A stretch of DNA of 64,000 bases, taken from NCBI RefSeq assembly GCF_949820605.1, contig NZ_CATKVU010000007.1, forward strand, positions 186,001-250,000, in the 5' to 3' direction. Under the pieces are notes generated by a model, which saw nothing but the letters and a program-made list of their open reading frames with translations, made no database searches and had not been told where the DNA came from. Below, piece by piece: positions 32,950 through 42,820 of this stretch. This DNA comes from Segatella copri (GTDB lineage Bacteria; Bacteroidota; Bacteroidia; Bacteroidales; Bacteroidaceae). The translations under genes and the position numbers were made by a program. Each line of letters begins with the position of its first letter. Position 1 is the stretch's first letter.

Positions 32950-35625
32950 ATGACAATACAGTTTAATATAGATTATAGAGTGATGTTTGGTGAGCATATC
33001 GCTGTTAACATCCAGAGTGGAGAGGAAGTTCTGAAGCTTCCACTCCAGACCTCAGATGGGGAAATGTGGGCATGCGACTGGTGTGTTGAATCACCAGAAA
33101 AATCGTATACCTATTATTATAGTGTAGAACGTGAAGGAAGAGCAGTCAAGACCGAATGGCTTATGATTAAGCATCAGCTCGATGTAAATGCCAGGAAGGC
33201 TGCGGTTTATACCCTTTACGATCATTGGAAGGCTATGCCTGAGGATGCTTACCTCTACAGCAGTGCCTTTACCGATTGTATTAATCATCAGGCTCCACAG
33301 GAGATGAAGCCGGAAACGGGCAGCAAGATTGTGCGTCTGATAGTCCGTGCTCCTCAGCTTCGCGATGGTGAGCGTCTGGGTGTATTGGGTGCAGATAAAG
33401 CATTGGGTGCCTGGGATGTGCAGAAGATTCTTCCGATGACTCAGCATACCTATAATGAATGGGTTGCTGATATTGATGCGACTCATCTTGAGGGCAGCCA
33501 TCTGGAGTTTAAGTTCGTTGCTTTCAGAAATGCGAAGAACGAGCTTCTCTGGGAAACCAGCATGAACAGAACCGTGGATTTGCCGGAGATGAAGGCAGGT
33601 GAGTTGGTATCTTATGAACTCGACCAGGCATTCTTCGCTCTCTATAACCGCAAACTTGCCGGAACGCAGGTGCCTGTATTCTCATTGCGTACCCGTAAGA
33701 GTGCCGGTATCGGTGACTTTGGTGACCTGAAGACCATGATTGATTTTGTGGCTTCTACCGGTCAGAAGGTACTCCAGCTCCTTCCTATCAATGATACCAC
33801 CATCACTCATACATGGACCGACAGTTATCCATACAGCTGCATCAGCGTCTTCGCTATTCATCCGCAGTATGCCGACCTCCATGCTCTCCCTGAGCTGAAG
33901 GATGCTAAGGCTCGTACTGAGGCTGAGAAGACACGTGCTGAGTTGAACGCACTGGATAAGATAGATTACGAGAAAGTAAATGATTTCAAGATAAATTACT
34001 TGCGCCAAATCTTCAATCAGGAAGGTGAAAAGATGATGAAGACAGCCGAATATAAGGCTTTCTTCCAGGATACTGAACTGTGGCTGGTTCCTTACGCACA
34101 GTATTCATACCTGCGTGATAAGAATGGTACGGCTGATTTCAATCAGTGGCCAGATCATCAGGTATGGGATGAGGCTGAGCGCAAGGCGCTTGCCGACCCT
34201 AAGACTGCTGCTTACAAGAACGTGGCGTTCTTCTATTTCGTACAGTTCGTACTGGACCGCCAGATGCAGGAGGCTCACGAGCATGCCAAGGCTAAGGGCG
34301 TTATTTTGAAGGGTGATATTCCAATCGGCGTAAACCGCAATGGTTGCGATGTATGGACGGAACCTAAATACTTCAACCTCAATGGTCAGGCGGGTGCTCC
34401 ACCTGATGACTTCTCTGTCAATGGTCAGAACTGGGGATTCCCTACCTATAACTGGTTTGAGATGCTGAAGGATGGCTGCCAGTGGTGGAACCGCCGTTTC
34501 CAGAACATGGCAAGATATTTTGATGCTTACCGCATCGACCACGTATTGGGCTTCTTCCGTATCTGGGAGATTCCGGTACATAGCGTACATGGATTGCTCG
34601 GACAGTTTGCACCGGCGCTTGCCATGAGCCGTGAAGAGATAGAAAGCTATGGTTTGCACTTCCAGGAAGACCGTTTTACCCGTCCGTTCATTACCGATTG
34701 GGTATTGAACCGTGTGTTCCATGAGCGTGCCGGCGAGGTAAAGGAGAAGTATCTCGACCGTCTGGATGACGAGCGTTATCAGATGAAACCAGAGGTAGAT
34801 ACCCAGCGCAAGGTAGAGGCACTCTTTGCTGATGTAACAGATGAGAAGGAACTCTGGCTGCGTGATGGCTTGTATGCCCTGATTAGCGATGTACTCTTTG
34901 TGCGTGATCATACCAACCCTGGCGTCTTCCATCCACGTATCTCAGCCCAGCTCGACTTTATCTACGAGTCGCTCTATGATAATGACAAGGCTGCGTTCAA
35001 CCGCCTTTACAACGACTATTTCTATCGCCGCAACAACCAGTTCTGGTATCAGGAGGCGATGAAAAAGTTGCCTAAGCTGGTTCAGGCTACCCGCATGCTG
35101 GTTTGTGCCGAAGACCTCGGCATGGTGCCAGACTGTGTGCCTTGGGTAATGGACGAGTTGAAGATATTGAGTCTGGAACTCCAAAGCATGCCAAAGGATC
35201 CATCGGTTAAGTTCGGACATCTGAGCCGTAACCCATACCGCTCGGTATGTACTATTTCGAGCCACGATATGCCTACTCTGCGTATGTGGTGGGATGAGAA
35301 TGTCCAGCGTACCCAGGAGTATTACAATACGATGCTCTACCGTCAGGGACCAGCACCTCATCCACTCCCAGGCTGGTTGGCTAGCGACATCATCAGCCGC
35401 CATCTTACCTCTCCATCCATGCTCTGCATATTGAGCATCCAGGACTGGTTGGCTACCGATGAGGCTCTCCGTCTGCCTGATGCTGATGCTGAGCGTATCA
35501 ATATCCCGGCTAACCCTAAGCATTACTGGCGTTACCGCATGCACCTCAACATAGAGGATCTGGCTGCTGACAAGCGTTTCGTGCAGAATATCACAGAGAT
35601 GATTTCGCAGTCTGGAAGAGTCTAA
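32950..35625 (+). CDS. malQ: 4-alpha-glucanotransferase (GH77) with N-terminal CBM20-like domains
   Basis: 891 aa; no signal peptide, so cytoplasmic. It disproportionates imported maltodextrins. Two starch-binding-like beta domains occupy ~1-115 and ~125-230 (RLGVLGADKALGAWDVQKILPM is a CBM20 signature). The GH77 barrel follows, with LRTRKSAGIGDFGDLKTMIDF, PYSCISVFAIHPQYADL and the catalytic motifs YRIDHVLGFFRIWEIP (nucleophile Asp), VCAEDLGMVPDCV (acid/base Glu) and ISSHDMPTLRMWW (Asp). The length and two CBM20 domains match plant DPE2-like and Bacteroidetes MalQ enzymes. Own promoter with operator C. Confidence 0.94.
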   Translation: MTIQFNIDYRVMFGEHIAVNIQSGEEVLKLPLQTSDGEMWACDWCVESPEKSYTYYYSVEREGRAVKTEWLMIKHQLDVNARKAAVYTLYDHWKAMPEDAYLYSSAFTDCINHQAPQEMKPETGSKIVRLIVRAPQLRDGERLGVLGADKALGAWDVQKILPMTQHTYNEWVADIDATHLEGSHLEFKFVAFRNAKNELLWETSMNRTVDLPEMKAGELVSYELDQAFFALYNRKLAGTQVPVFSLRTRKSAGIGDFGDLKTMIDFVASTGQKVLQLLPINDTTITHTWTDSYPYSCISVFAIHPQYADLHALPELKDAKARTEAEKTRAELNALDKIDYEKVNDFKINYLRQIFNQEGEKMMKTAEYKAFFQDTELWLVPYAQYSYLRDKNGTADFNQWPDHQVWDEAERKALADPKTAAYKNVAFFYFVQFVLDRQMQEAHEHAKAKGVILKGDIPIGVNRNGCDVWTEPKYFNLNGQAGAPPDDFSVNGQNWGFPTYNWFEMLKDGCQWWNRRFQNMARYFDAYRIDHVLGFFRIWEIPVHSVHGLLGQFAPALAMSREEIESYGLHFQEDRFTRPFITDWVLNRVFHERAGEVKEKYLDRLDDERYQMKPEVDTQRKVEALFADVTDEKELWLRDGLYALISDVLFVRDHTNPGVFHPRISAQLDFIYESLYDNDKAAFNRLYNDYFYRRNNQFWYQEAMKKLPKLVQATRMLVCAEDLGMVPDCVPWVMDELKILSLELQSMPKDPSVKFGHLSRNPYRSVCTISSHDMPTLRMWWDENVQRTQEYYNTMLYRQGPAPHPLPGWLASDIISRHLTSPSMLCILSIQDWLATDEALRLPDADAERINIPANPKHYWRYRMHLNIEDLAADKRFVQNITEMISQSGRV

Positions 35626-35645
35626 CTAACATGATTATATATGCC

Positions 35646-35723
35646 GTGCAAACGTTTGCACACTCATTTGCAGAAAAATACCCTCCCAAAACGTGGAGGG
35701 TATTTTTGTTTTTTGTATCTTTG
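35646..35723 (+). promoter_or_regulatory. GH97 promoter with LacI-type operator D
   Basis: Perfect palindrome GTGCAAACGTTTGCAC at 35646-35661 and -7 box TATCTTTG at 35716-35723, 54 nt apart. The terminator of the preceding gene lies entirely within this 54-nt gap. Confidence 0.82.
35674..35713 (+). terminator. Terminator of the GH77 gene
   Basis: Perfect 13-bp stem AAAAATACCCTCC (35674-35686) with GGAGGGTATTTTT (35695-35707), an 8-nt loop, followed by GTTTTTT. It lies between operator D and the GH97 -7 box. Confidence 0.88.
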
Positions 35724-35765
35724 CACTATCTTAAGAATAAACAGATAATGATTGAGATAAACTAA

Positions 35766-37940
<2,175 letters not shown>

Positions 37941-37952
37941 GCCTATAATTTC

Positions 37953-37990
37953 TGTATTTCCGTCCAACTGTCCGGTTGGTCGGAAATACG
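37953..37990 (+). other. Intra-operon hairpin between GH97 and pullulanase genes
   Basis: Arms GTATTTCCGTCCAAC (37954-37968) and GTTGGTCGGAAATAC (37975-37989) pair with one mismatch. No T-run follows. It may stabilise the upstream mRNA 3' end or partly attenuate transcription. No -7 box is evident between it and the next start codon. Confidence 0.6.
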
Positions 37991-38071
37991 CTAAAAATGA
38001 GCGTAGATAATCTGTCACAGTTTTCTTCGCTCAGTTCGCTTTAATGTACTGTATAACAATAACTTAACAAT

Positions 38072-40042
38072 ATGAATATCCAAAAACTAATAATTGCAGC
38101 ATTGACAGCAACCATTTTACCAACTTCATTGAATGCGCAGCAGACATTCAATGAGATGATGTATTCCAAGGAGAAAACCATGTTTATCCTGAATGCTCCA
38201 ACAGCCCAAAAGTCTTCTGTAACCCTCCGACTTTATAAGCAAGGACAGGGAGGAAAGGCTTATAAAACGCTGAAAATGAATAAGTTGGGAGATGAACGCT
38301 GGGAGACTACAGTCAAGGGCGACCTCAAGGGAAAGTTCTATACCTTTGATATTGGCAAGGGTGAAACACCAGGTACATTTGCCAAAGCAGTAGGTGTGAA
38401 CGGAAACCGTGGCGCCATTGTAGATTTGTATGATACCGATCCATCTGGATGGGATAAGGACGTACGTCCTGCCCTGAAATCGCCAGCCGATCTCATTGTC
38501 TACGAGCTTCACGTGCGTGATTTCTCCATTTCTCCTACATCTGGTTTGAAATATAAGGGTAAATATCTCGCCCTCACCGAGCCTAAGGCCATCGAATACC
38601 TCAAGAATCTGGGCATCAACGCCATCCACTTCCAGCCTGTATTCGATTTCGCTTCTATAGATGAGACCCGACTCGACAAACCACAGTTCAACTGGGGTTA
38701 TGATCCGAAGAACTATAATGTGCCGGAAGGCAGTTACGCTACCGACCCTTATTCTCCAGCAACCCGTATCAAGGAGTTCAAGGAGATGGTGATGGCGCTG
38801 CATAAGGCAGGCATCCGAGTGATTTTTGATGCCGTATATAACCATACTTTCGATATCAACGGCAGCAATTTCCAGCGTACCTATCCTGATTATTATTATC
38901 GCAAGACCAAGGATGGTAAGTATTCTGATGGTTCAGGCTGTGGCAACGAGACTGCTTCTGAAAAGCCTCTCATGCGTCAGTTTATGCTGGAGAGCGTGAA
39001 ATACTGGATAGACGAATATCATATCGACGGTTTCCGTTTCGACCTGATGGGCGTTCATGACATCGAAACCATGCAGGCTATCCGTGAGATGGTAAACCGC
39101 ATCGATCCTAGCATCTATATTTATGGTGAGGGATGGAGTGCAGGCAGTTGTGCTTATCCTACCGAGAAACTGGCGGTGAAGGCGAATACCCAGCAGCTCA
39201 AGGGTATCGGTGCTTTCAGCGATGATATGCGCGATGCGCTCCGTGGTCCTTTCTCTGATGACCATCAGGGTGCGCTCCTGGCTGGTCTTACTGGTCAGGA
39301 GGAGAGTCTGAAGTTCGGTATTGTGGGTGGCATTGCCCATCCGCAGGTGGATATGACAAAGGTGAACTATGACAAGAAGCCTTGGACCAACAATCCTACC
39401 GAGCAGATCAGTTATGTAAGCTGCCACGACGATATGTGTCTGGTAGACCGTCTGAAGGCAAGCATTGCATCTCTTACCGACAAGAATATCCCTGAAGCGA
39501 TACGTACTGCCGAGTTGCTCCGCATCGATAAGCTTGCGCAGACCTGCGTCTTCACTTCACAGGGTGTTCCTTTCATCCTTGCCGGCGAAGAAATGCTCCG
39601 CGACAAGAAGGGAGTACACAACAGCTATAATTCTCCTGACAGCATCAACCAGTTTATCTGGACCAATCTGCAGAAATATCCGCAGGCGTTTGCTTATTAC
39701 AAGAGTCTGATCCAGCTCCGCAAGAATCATCCAGCCTTCCGTCTTTCTACAGGCGATAAGGTACGTCAGCATCTGGAGTTCCTGCCTAGTCAGGATGCCA
39801 ATGACAACAAGCAGACTTGCCTCGTAGGTTTCCAGCTCAAGAATCTGGAGGGCATTGATGCTTGGAAGAACATCATCGTGATCTATAACTTCAATAAGGA
39901 GGCAAAGAAGATGCAGATTCCTGAGGGTAATTATACCGTGGCTTGCTGCAATGGTATAATCAATGAGGAAGGCTTAGGCTTTGTTTCGGGAAAGGAAGTT
40001 GAGGTTGCCCCTCAGTCAGCCTTGATTCTTTATCAGAAATAG
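38072..40042 (+). CDS. pulA: Type I pullulanase (GH13) with CBM48
   Basis: 656 aa with signal peptide (ending TSLNAQ); debranches alpha-1,6 linkages in pullulan or branched dextrins in the periplasm. N-terminal CBM48-like domain (~25-130), then the type I pullulanase signature FNWGYDPKNYNVPEGSYATDP. GH13 motifs: DAVYNHT, GFRFDLMGVH (nucleophile), IYGEGWSAG (acid/base) and SCHDDMCLVDRL. The C-terminal beta domain ends EVEVAPQSALILYQK. Lies 131 nt after GH97 and 24 nt before the neopullulanase gene. Confidence 0.93.
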   Translation: MNIQKLIIAALTATILPTSLNAQQTFNEMMYSKEKTMFILNAPTAQKSSVTLRLYKQGQGGKAYKTLKMNKLGDERWETTVKGDLKGKFYTFDIGKGETPGTFAKAVGVNGNRGAIVDLYDTDPSGWDKDVRPALKSPADLIVYELHVRDFSISPTSGLKYKGKYLALTEPKAIEYLKNLGINAIHFQPVFDFASIDETRLDKPQFNWGYDPKNYNVPEGSYATDPYSPATRIKEFKEMVMALHKAGIRVIFDAVYNHTFDINGSNFQRTYPDYYYRKTKDGKYSDGSGCGNETASEKPLMRQFMLESVKYWIDEYHIDGFRFDLMGVHDIETMQAIREMVNRIDPSIYIYGEGWSAGSCAYPTEKLAVKANTQQLKGIGAFSDDMRDALRGPFSDDHQGALLAGLTGQEESLKFGIVGGIAHPQVDMTKVNYDKKPWTNNPTEQISYVSCHDDMCLVDRLKASIASLTDKNIPEAIRTAELLRIDKLAQTCVFTSQGVPFILAGEEMLRDKKGVHNSYNSPDSINQFIWTNLQKYPQAFAYYKSLIQLRKNHPAFRLSTGDKVRQHLEFLPSQDANDNKQTCLVGFQLKNLEGIDAWKNIIVIYNFNKEAKKMQIPEGNYTVACCNGIINEEGLGFVSGKEVEVAPQSALILYQK

Positions 40043-40043
40043 T

Positions 40044-40066
40044 TTATATATATAATAAGGTGTAAT
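40044..40066 (+). promoter_or_regulatory. Conserved 23-nt ribosome-binding leader
   Basis: TTATATATATAATAAGGTGT plus AAT directly before the susA ATG. The same 23 nt precede the second GH43 gene at 60904-60926. The AAGG core is a plausible ribosome-binding site in an AT-rich, unstructured leader. Confidence 0.6.
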
Positions 40067-41992
40067 ATGAAAAAGATAATAGCTTCATTAGTGCTTATGG
40101 GTAGCGCAATAAGTATGAACGCGGCAGTTAACGTAAGCCGCATTGAACCTACCGACTGGTATGTGGGCATGAAAGATGCTTCGCTCCAGTTGATGGTGTA
40201 TGGCAAGGATATCAAGAATGCCGATGTAACGGTAGACTATCCGGGTGTAAAGGTAGACAGCATCGCCCGCCTTGATTCTCCTAATTATCTTCTGGTTTAT
40301 CTTAACCTCAATGGAGCAAAGGCTGGAGAGATGACCCTCAACTTCAAGCAGGGCAAACAGTCGAAGAAGGTGAAGTATGTGTTGAAGAATCGTGAGATGG
40401 CGGGCGATAAGCGCATCGGTTTCTCTAATGAAGATGTGCTCTATATGCTGATGCCAGACCGTTTCGCCAACGGCAATCTGAAGAATGATGCCTTTAAGAC
40501 GATGCGTGATAAGACTTGCAACCGTGCAGAGCCTAGTCTGCGACATGGTGGCGACCTGGAGGGAATCCGCCAGCACTTGGATTATTTTAACCAGTTGGGT
40601 GTAACCGCTCTGTGGTTTACCCCGGTTTTGGAGAACGACAGTCCAAGTAACGGCAAGAACAGCAGTTATCATGGTTATGCTACCACCAATTATTATCGTG
40701 TAGACCCACGTTTCGGAACCAATGCCGATTATAAGCAGCTGATAGATGAGGCTCACAAGAAAGGTTTGAAGATTGTGATGGATATGATTTTCAACCATTG
40801 CGGCTTCGAGCATCCTTGGGTTGCCGATATGCCATCTAAAGACTGGTTTAATAAACCAGAATGGCTGGCTCCTGAAAATCAGACTGCCGAGCATCAGAAG
40901 AACATCGGTACGGTGGATGGCGCTGCTAAGGTGAACGATAAGTATCTGCAGACCAGTTATAAGCTGACTCCGGTACTTGACCCATACGCCAGCAAGGTTG
41001 ATCTCACAGAAACCGTAGACGGCTGGTTTGTTCCAACTATGCCTGACCTCAACCAGCGCAACCCACACGTTATCAAGTATCTGATTCAGAACAGCGAGTG
41101 GTGGATAGAGAGCGCTGGTATCGACGGCATCCGTATGGATACCTATCCTTATGCCGACCGCGATGCAATGGCACACTGGATGAAGGTGCTGGGCGAGGAG
41201 TATCCTCACTTCAATACCGTAGGCGAGACTTGGGTAACCGAACCTGCCTATACTGCAGCCTGGCAGAAGGACAGCAAACTTTCTGAGAAGAACAGCTATC
41301 TGCCAACCGTTATGGATTTCGCCTTCTTCGACCGCATCAACAGTGCAAAGAAAGAGGAGACCGATGACTGGTGGAACGGCATGAACCGTCTCTACAATGT
41401 ATTCTGCTATGATTATCTCTATCCTAATCCAAAGAGCGTAATGGCATTCATCGAGAATCATGATACCGACCGCTTCCTGGGTGAAGGCAAGGATACCCTG
41501 GCTCTGAAGCAAGCGCTGTCATTGCTTCTTACCATCAACCGCACTCCTCAGCTCTATTATGGTACAGAGGTGCTGATGAACGGTACCAAGAGTGTAACCG
41601 ATGGCAATGTACGCAAGGACTTCCCTGGCGGTTGGGCTGGTGATAAGCACAATGCCTTTACTGCCGAAGGTAGAACACAGGCAGAAAACCAGATGTTCAA
41701 CTGGCTCAGCAACCTGTTGCACTGGCGTCAGGGCAATGAAGTGATTACCAAGGGCAAGCAGACCCAGTTCTGTCCTCAGAAGGGTGTTTACGTAATTGCC
41801 CGCCAGTATAAGGGTAAGAATGTGATGACGGTTATTAACGGCAAGAACGAGGCAAACGAGCTGAATGTTTCCCGTTATGCAGAGATTATCGGTTCTCATG
41901 ATAAGGCTACGGATGTTACAAACGGTCGCACCATTCTTATCAACAAGAACGTGAAGCTCCGTCCTCGCCAGAGCATGATTCTTGAGTTCTAA
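40067..41992 (+). CDS. susA: SusA-like neopullulanase / cyclomaltodextrinase (GH13)
   Basis: 641 aa with signal peptide (ending AISMNAAV), periplasmic. N-terminal Cyc-maltodext_N beta domain (VNVSRIEPTDWYVGMKDASLQLMVYG), catalytic barrel and C-terminal Cyc-maltodext_C domain. Motifs: DMIFNHCG, GIRMDTYPYADRDAMAHW (nucleophile Asp), NTVGETWV (acid/base) and FIENHDTDRFLG. It cleaves alpha-1,4 bonds in maltodextrins after import. Last gene of the starch operon; a 22-bp tandem array and a strong terminator follow. Confidence 0.94.
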   Translation: MKKIIASLVLMGSAISMNAAVNVSRIEPTDWYVGMKDASLQLMVYGKDIKNADVTVDYPGVKVDSIARLDSPNYLLVYLNLNGAKAGEMTLNFKQGKQSKKVKYVLKNREMAGDKRIGFSNEDVLYMLMPDRFANGNLKNDAFKTMRDKTCNRAEPSLRHGGDLEGIRQHLDYFNQLGVTALWFTPVLENDSPSNGKNSSYHGYATTNYYRVDPRFGTNADYKQLIDEAHKKGLKIVMDMIFNHCGFEHPWVADMPSKDWFNKPEWLAPENQTAEHQKNIGTVDGAAKVNDKYLQTSYKLTPVLDPYASKVDLTETVDGWFVPTMPDLNQRNPHVIKYLIQNSEWWIESAGIDGIRMDTYPYADRDAMAHWMKVLGEEYPHFNTVGETWVTEPAYTAAWQKDSKLSEKNSYLPTVMDFAFFDRINSAKKEETDDWWNGMNRLYNVFCYDYLYPNPKSVMAFIENHDTDRFLGEGKDTLALKQALSLLLTINRTPQLYYGTEVLMNGTKSVTDGNVRKDFPGGWAGDKHNAFTAEGRTQAENQMFNWLSNLLHWRQGNEVITKGKQTQFCPQKGVYVIARQYKGKNVMTVINGKNEANELNVSRYAEIIGSHDKATDVTNGRTILINKNVKLRPRQSMILEF

Positions 41993-42007
41993 AACGCAAG
42001 TAGCTTC

Positions 42008-42139
42008 GTTGACAGATGCATTCGACTCCGTTGACAGATGCATTCGACTCCGTTGGCAGATGCATTCGACTCCGTTGGCCGATGCATTCGACTCCGTTGG
42101 CAGATACATTCGACTCCGTTGGCCGATGCATTCGACTCC
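42008..42139. repeat. Tandem array, six units of 22 bp
   Basis: Units begin at 42008, 42030, 42052, 42074, 42096 and 42118 and read GTTG(A/G)C(A/C)GAT followed by (G/A)CATTCGACTCC. Most differences are A/C or G/A changes at the same positions in alternate units. Non-coding, immediately after susA. Confidence 0.92.
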
Positions 42140-42190
42140 GTTAACTGGTTCAAGCACTTGAGTATGCTGAAGCAAGTATATTCCTATATG

Positions 42191-42236
42191 AACGTTCCTA
42201 GAGTTGTAAATTTACACTTCTAGGAACGTTTTTTTC
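42191..42236 (+). terminator. Terminator of the starch operon
   Basis: Arms 42191-42210 and 42211-42230 (AACGTTCCTAGA...TCTAGGAACGTT) pair with two mismatches near the loop and are followed by seven Ts. Confidence 0.88.
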
Positions 42237-42270
42237 TTGATAAAAATTCTTTCGTTTCATTTTTTCTTCG

Positions 42271-42278
42271 TACTTTTG
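42271..42278 (+). promoter_or_regulatory. -7 box of the small membrane protein/regulator operon
   Basis: TACTTTTG, 29 nt before the ATG of the first small gene. It is the only likely promoter for the small ORFs and the AraC-type regulator that follow without gaps. Confidence 0.55.
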
Positions 42279-42306
42279 CAATCAGAAGTATAAAAACTTA
42301 ATAAAA

Positions 42307-42504
42307 ATGGATGAAGAAATAGGCAAATGGCTATTAGATATATCCAAGTATATAATTACTGCTTATATCTTATCGCAAATGTTTGGTAAAGATAATGATT
42401 CCTGGTGGTCATTTATTGGTGCAGTCTTATTGGCTGTTCTATTGTTTGCATTGGGATATTATTTAATTAAAAAAGGAAAAGATAAAAATAAGAAAGGGAA
42501 GTAA
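42307..42504 (+). CDS. Small two-helix membrane protein
   Basis: 65 aa: MDEEIGKWLLDISKYIITAYILSQMF, a short polar turn (GKDNDSWW), a second hydrophobic helix (FIGAVLLAVLLFALGYYLI), then a Lys-rich tail. It resembles small Bacteroidales membrane proteins that I recall as DUF6722; that name is from memory. It heads a run of four small genes ending at the regulator start. Its function is unknown. Confidence 0.7.
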   Translation: MDEEIGKWLLDISKYIITAYILSQMFGKDNDSWWSFIGAVLLAVLLFALGYYLIKKGKDKNKKGK

Positions 42505-42505
42505 A

Positions 42506-42607
42506 ATGAGTAATGGATTATTAGCAATGTATATTTTCCTTGCTGTGTTCGCAACAGGATTAGTTATTTATTCTAAAATGTCTGATAGAAAAAGACAGGA
42601 GAAATAA
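42506..42607 (+). CDS. Tiny membrane peptide, paralogue 1 of 3
   Basis: 33 aa: MSNGLLAMYIFLAVFATGLV then IYSKMSDRKRQEK. One transmembrane helix with a positively charged cytoplasmic tail. Its ATG overlaps the stop of the preceding gene (GTAAAATG context). It shares the pattern G-L-x-x-MY-x-F...G...IY-x-K-x-D-x-K with the next two ORFs, which argues that it is a real gene despite its size. Confidence 0.7.
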   Translation: MSNGLLAMYIFLAVFATGLVIYSKMSDRKRQEK

Positions 42608-42609
42608 GT

Positions 42610-42714
42610 ATGGATACAGGATTGTTTATTATGTATGGCTTTTTGTTGCTTTTGGCAGCAGGAATATTTATTTATGCCAAAATTGATGATCGCAAAGAAC
42701 AGAAAAGGCAATAA
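42610..42714 (+). CDS. Tiny membrane peptide, paralogue 2 of 3
   Basis: 34 aa: MDTGLFIMYGFLLLLAAGIF then IYAKIDDRKEQKRQ. Starts 2 nt after the previous stop. Same layout as its neighbours: short polar start, one helix, IYAKIDD(R/K)KEQK tail. Confidence 0.72.
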   Translation: MDTGLFIMYGFLLLLAAGIFIYAKIDDRKEQKRQ

Positions 42715-42715
42715 T

Positions 42716-42820
42716 ATGGATTACGGATTATTAGGAATGTATATATTTCTGGCTTTGATTGCTGTTGGTTCTTTCATTTACGTTAAGATAGAAGATAAAA
42801 AAGAGCAAAAGAATAGTTAA
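42716..42820 (+). CDS. Tiny membrane peptide, paralogue 3 of 3
   Basis: 34 aa: MDYGLLGMYIFLALIAVGSF then IYVKIEDKKEQKNS. The start lies 1 nt after the previous stop, and its TAA overlaps the regulator ATG (TAATG), so translation of the regulator is probably coupled to it. Confidence 0.74.
   Translation: MDYGLLGMYIFLALIAVGSFIYVKIEDKKEQKNS

Noticed and set aside
40088..41512. A 474-codon open frame on the minus strand opposite the SusA-like gene (and similar long antisense frames opposite GH97, the MFS transporter and lacI)
   Set aside because: The plus-strand genes have full catalytic motifs and signal peptides. The antisense frames are codon-bias shadows with no recognisable domain, promoter or start context.
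42008..42139. Tandem 22-bp repeats considered as a CRISPR array
   Set aside because: The units abut directly with no spacers, and there are no cas genes. The same reasoning excludes the arrays at 11677 and 20495.
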